9,113 nt of DNA from Variovorax sp. (GTDB taxonomy: Bacteria; Pseudomonadota; Gammaproteobacteria; Burkholderiales; Burkholderiaceae_C): contig JAQGMX010000354.1 in NCBI GenBank assembly GCA_028292145.1, positions 1-9,113 on the forward strand, given 5' to 3'. The notes below the pieces were generated by a model that saw nothing but the letters and a program-made list of their open reading frames with translations, ran no database searches and had not been told where the DNA came from. A program made the position numbers and the translations under genes. The number at the start of each line of letters is the position of its first letter. Position 1 is the first letter of the stretch. Of this stretch, positions 6,696 through 9,113 are shown piece by piece.

Positions 6696-6735
6696 AAAAA
6701 CACCGCGGAACGGGCTCCGCCCGGCCGCCGGTGTT
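6696..6735 (-). terminator. Hairpin B of repeat copy 2, probable terminator of pst-phoU
   Basis: Outer arms AACACC/GGTGTT, middle arms GCGG/CCGC and inner arms CGGGC/GCCCG lead into five T on the minus strand (6696-6700). It is placed 55 bp after the phoU stop and 60 bp before the phoB start. It may terminate or attenuate transcription from the pst genes into phoB. Confidence 0.62.
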
Positions 6736-6784
6736 ACCCCTGGCAAGGGGAAGGCGCTGCGACACGAAGTGCGCAAGCCTGGGG
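6696..6784 (-). repeat. Intergenic repeat, copy 2 (after phoU): core plus two hairpins and T-run
   Basis: This is the second copy of the element at 731-820, inverted on the map. Relative to phoU it has the same orientation as copy 1 has to rho, and it begins 5 bp after the phoU stop. The 32-base core (6753-6784) is identical to copy 1. Hairpin A is one pair shorter on both arms (CCCCT-TGCC-AGGGG, 6737-6750). Hairpin B (6699-6735) keeps the outer and middle arms, but its inner arms are CGGGC-GGA-GCCCG instead of CCGGC-AAA-GCCGG. That is a C-G to G-C swap at paired positions 6722 and 6712, plus loop changes. The T-run on the minus strand is 6696-6700. The preserved pairing suggests that the structure is selected. 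Confidence 0.88.
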
Positions 6785-6789
6785 TCGAG

Positions 6790-7491
6790 CTATAACAGAG
6801 CGGATTCGATCTCTTCCATCGAAGTGTGGCGCACGTCCGCCCCCTTGACGATGTAGATGATGAACTCCGCGATGTTCTTCGCATGGTCGCCGATCCGCTC
6901 GATGGCCTTGGCCAGGAACAGCAGGTCGAGGCTCGCGGAGATGGTGCGCGGGTCTTCCATCATGTAGGTGACGAGTTTTCGCACGAAGCCATCGAACTCC
7001 TTGTCGATCAGATCGTCCTCTTTCAGGATCGTCAGCGCGGCAGCGGTGTCGAGACGGGCGAAGGCGTCGAGCGCCTTGCGCAGCAAGCCGGACGCCAGAT
7101 CGGCGGCGATCCGCAGATCGGTCGACGGCAGCGCGCGCGCATTGCCGCTCTCGATGATCGACTTGACCATCCGCGCGATCTTGTTGGCTTCGTCGCCGAC
7201 GCGCTCCAGGTTGGCGGTGGTCTTGCTGATCGCGATCAGCAGGCGCAGGTCGCGCGCCGTCGGCTGGCGGCGCGCAATGATCGACGACAGCTCGCGGTCG
7301 ATCTCGATCTCCATCGCATTCACGCGGATCTCGGTCTCGATCACGCGGTCGGCGGCGTCGGTGTCGAATTGCGCTAGCGCGTAGACCGCCTGGTGGATCT
7401 GCGCCTCGACCATGCCGCCGAGCTCCATCACGCGCGACGAGACGCCGTTGAGTTCGCTGTCGAACTGGCTGGACAAATGCTTTTCAGTCAT
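6790..7491 (-). CDS. phoU: Phosphate transport system regulator PhoU
   Basis: PhoU is a cytoplasmic all-helical protein that connects the Pst transporter to PhoR and keeps the Pho regulon off when phosphate is plentiful. The 233 residues form two PhoU repeats, each with a metal-binding signature: ERVGDEANKIA (96-106) and ERIGDHAKNIAE (198-209). The N-terminal segment with FDSELNGVSSRVMELGGMVE (10-29) is typical of the first helix, and RRQPTARDLRLL (74-85) is a conserved stretch. The length matches the family (241 in E. coli). The ATG at 7491 is backed by a good ribosome site, GGAGA, five bases upstream. The gene starts 13 bp after pstB, so it belongs to the pst operon. It ends in TAG, with a repeat element starting 5 bp later. 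Confidence 0.98.
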   Translation of the reverse strand: MTEKHLSSQFDSELNGVSSRVMELGGMVEAQIHQAVYALAQFDTDAADRVIETEIRVNAMEIEIDRELSSIIARRQPTARDLRLLIAISKTTANLERVGDEANKIARMVKSIIESGNARALPSTDLRIAADLASGLLRKALDAFARLDTAAALTILKEDDLIDKEFDGFVRKLVTYMMEDPRTISASLDLLFLAKAIERIGDHAKNIAEFIIYIVKGADVRHTSMEEIESALL

Positions 7492-7496
7492 GTCTG

Positions 7497-7501
7497 TCTC
7501 C
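7497..7501 (-). promoter_or_regulatory. Ribosome binding site of phoU
   Basis: GGAGA on the minus strand lies in the 13-bp gap between pstB and phoU, five bases before the phoU ATG. It fixes that start. Confidence 0.8.
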
Positions 7502-7504
7502 GTA

Positions 7505-8287
7505 TCAGCCGAAACGGCCGGTAATGTAATCTTCCGTTTCCTTGCGCTGCGGCTTGAAGAACATCTGCTCCGTCGCGCCGAATTCGATCAGGTCGCCGAG
7601 GTACATGTAGGCCGTGAAGTCGCTGCAGCGTGCGGCCTGCTGCATGTTGTGCGTCACGATGACGACCGTGTATTCGCTCTTCAGCTCGGCGATGAGCTCT
7701 TCGATCTTGGCGGTCGAGATCGGGTCCAGCGCGGAGCACGGCTCGTCGAGCAGCAGCACTTCGGGCTTGATCGCGATGCCGCGCGCGATGCACAGGCGCT
7801 GCTGCTGGCCGCCGGAGAGACCGGAGCCGCTCTGCTGCAGCTTGTCGCGCACTTCGGTCCAGAGCGCGGCCTTCTTGAGGGCCCACTCGATGCGGTCGTC
7901 CATGTCACTGGCGCTCAGGTTCTCGAACAGCTTCACGCCGAAGGCGATGTTGTCGTAGATCGACATTGGGAACGGCGTCGGCTTCTGGAAGACCATGCCG
8001 ATCTTTGCGCGGATCAGGGCCACGTCCTGCTTCGACGTCAGCAGGTTTTCGCCGTCGAGCGAGATCGTGCCTTCAGCGCGCTGCTCGGGGTACAGCTCGA
8101 ACATGCGGTTGAAGGTGCGCAACAAGGTCGACTTGCCGCAGCCCGACGGGCCGATGAAGGCCGTGACCTTGTTCTCGGGGATTTCAAGGTTGATGCCCTT
8201 CAGGGCGTGGAACTTGCCGTAGTAGAAGTTCAGGTCCTTGACCGAAAGCTTCGAGCGAAGCGGCTGGGGTGCGATGGTGGTCGGCAT
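7505..8287 (-). CDS. pstB: Phosphate ABC transporter ATP-binding protein PstB
   Basis: PstB is the ATPase that powers phosphate import by PstSCAB from the cytoplasmic face of the inner membrane. The 260-residue protein has all ABC motifs: Walker A GPSGCGKST (46-54), Q-loop Gln101 in VFQKPTPFP, signature LSGGQQQR (157-164), Walker B LLLDEP (178-183) with catalytic Glu182, the D-loop SALD (185-188) and switch His213 in VTHNMQQA. The Phe/Pro-rich stretch after the Q-loop and NMQQAARCSDF (214-224) are characteristic of PstB rather than other ABC ATPases. The length is normal (257 in E. coli). The start lies 25 bp after pstA. The Shine-Dalgarno sequence is weak, so translation may be coupled to pstA. 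Confidence 0.99.
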   Translation of the reverse strand: MPTTIAPQPLRSKLSVKDLNFYYGKFHALKGINLEIPENKVTAFIGPSGCGKSTLLRTFNRMFELYPEQRAEGTISLDGENLLTSKQDVALIRAKIGMVFQKPTPFPMSIYDNIAFGVKLFENLSASDMDDRIEWALKKAALWTEVRDKLQQSGSGLSGGQQQRLCIARGIAIKPEVLLLDEPCSALDPISTAKIEELIAELKSEYTVVIVTHNMQQAARCSDFTAYMYLGDLIEFGATEQMFFKPQRKETEDYITGRFG

Positions 8288-8312
8288 GGTGTGGTTACCC
8301 GCTTTCGGTACG

Positions 8313-9113
8313 TTAGTGCTTGTTGCGGGTCACGACCCGCGCCAGGATGTTGAGTGCCAGGACGGCGACCGTGATGAGGAACACGCCGGCCCAGGCCAGC
8401 TTCTGCCAGTTCTCGTACGGGCTCATCGCGAACTTGAAGATCGTCACCGGCAGGCTGGCCATCGGCTGGCTCACGTCGGCGGTCCAGAACTGGTTGTTCA
8501 GCGCGGTGAAGAGCAGCGGCGCGGTTTCGCCGGCGATGCGGGCGACGGCCAGCAGGATGCCGGTCACGACGCCGGCGCGTGCGGCGCGCAGCGTGATGCT
8601 CATGATGACCTTCCACTTCGGCGTGCCGAGCGCGTAGGCCGCCTCGCGCAGACCCGGCGGCACCAGCTGCAGCATGTTCTCGGTGGTGCGGATCACAACC
8701 GGAATCACGATCAGCGCCAGCGACAACGCGCCGGCCAGGCCCGAGAAGGACTTGAAGTAGGCCACGACCACCGCGTAGACGAACAGGCCGATCACGATCG
8801 ACGGCGCCGACAACAGGATGTCGTTGACGAAGCGCGTCACCGCGGCGAGCCAGCCCTTGGGGTCGTACTCGGCCAGGTAGATGCCGGCCATGATGCCGAT
8901 CGGCGTGCCGACGAAGGTGGCCAGACCGACCATCACGAACGAGCCGAAGATCGCGTTGGCGATGCCGCCGACTTCGTTCGGCGGCGGCGTCATCTCGGTG
9001 AAGGTTGCGATCGCGATGCCGCCGATGCCCTGGCGCAGCGTTTCCCAGAGGATCCACATGAGCCAGAACACGCCGAAGGCCATCGCAGCCAGCGAGAGTG
9101 CGAGAGCGAGCTG
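8313..9113 (-). CDS. pstA: Phosphate ABC transporter permease PstA, N-terminus cut by window edge
   Basis: PstA is one of the two inner-membrane channel subunits of the phosphate importer and pairs with PstC. The frame is open to the last base of the window, and the codons before the internal ATG at 9083 still read as family-typical sequence (QLALALSLAAMAFG). The true start is therefore beyond the edge, with roughly 20-30 residues missing. The 266 visible residues contain about six membrane segments. The EAA loop REAAYALGTPKWKVIMSITL (156-175) contacts PstB. FVGTPIGIMAGIYLAEY (67-83) and ARIAGETAPLLFTAL (191-205) are typical PstA segments. It stops in TAA 25 bp before pstB, consistent with a pstSCAB-phoU operon whose pstS and pstC would lie further right. 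Confidence 0.98.
   Translation of the reverse strand, partial: QLALALSLAAMAFGVFWLMWILWETLRQGIGGIAIATFTEMTPPPNEVGGIANAIFGSFVMVGLATFVGTPIGIMAGIYLAEYDPKGWLAAVTRFVNDILLSAPSIVIGLFVYAVVVAYFKSFSGLAGALSLALIVIPVVIRTTENMLQLVPPGLREAAYALGTPKWKVIMSITLRAARAGVVTGILLAVARIAGETAPLLFTALNNQFWTADVSQPMASLPVTIFKFAMSPYENWQKLAWAGVFLITVAVLALNILARVVTRNKH

Noticed and set aside
7476..7504. Possible Pho box around the CAGTCATGTCTGTC stretch
   Set aside because: It lacks the two spaced CTGTCAT-type repeats and lies at the pstB-phoU junction inside the operon; it is explained by the phoU start and ribosome site.

Overview
The window is about 9.1 kb of high-GC chromosomal DNA with housekeeping gene content. Gene order (rho then a type B L31 gene; pstA-pstB-phoU-phoB-phoR), protein sequences and base composition point to a betaproteobacterium of the order Burkholderiales, most likely Comamonadaceae (Variovorax-like). 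That assignment is inference from recognised families, not a database match.

Left part, plus strand: the C-terminal 242 codons of transcription terminator Rho (1-729), a repeat element carrying hairpins, an intrinsic terminator, then rpmE2 (955-1248) for ribosomal protein bL31 type B with its own promoter, ribosome binding site and strong terminator. Two membrane protein genes follow 8 bp apart: a GT39/ArnT-like polytopic protein (1345-3144) and a MATE-family exporter (3153-4532).

Right part, minus strand: the phosphate-starvation cluster reading leftwards, pstA (partial, cut by the window end), pstB, phoU, phoB, phoR. PstA and PstB are the inner-membrane and ATPase parts of the high-affinity phosphate transporter. 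PhoU links the transporter to PhoR signalling. PhoR phosphorylates PhoB, which activates Pho genes. phoR and the MATE gene converge, with 6 bp between stop codons and a hairpin over both.

The genes are ordinary; the more interesting signals lie between them. Two copies of a roughly 90-bp repeat lie in opposite orientations on the map, but in the same orientation relative to the gene each follows. One starts at the stop codon of rho, the other 5 bp after the stop of phoU. They share an identical 32-bp core followed by two hairpins and a T-run, and the hairpins differ by one compensatory base-pair swap and a matched stem-length change. The phoU copy puts a terminator-like structure inside the Pho cluster. 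Between it and phoB, only 19 nt before the phoB start codon, is a run of G-tracts that fits the G-quadruplex pattern. No novel defence, mobile or biosynthetic system is visible.
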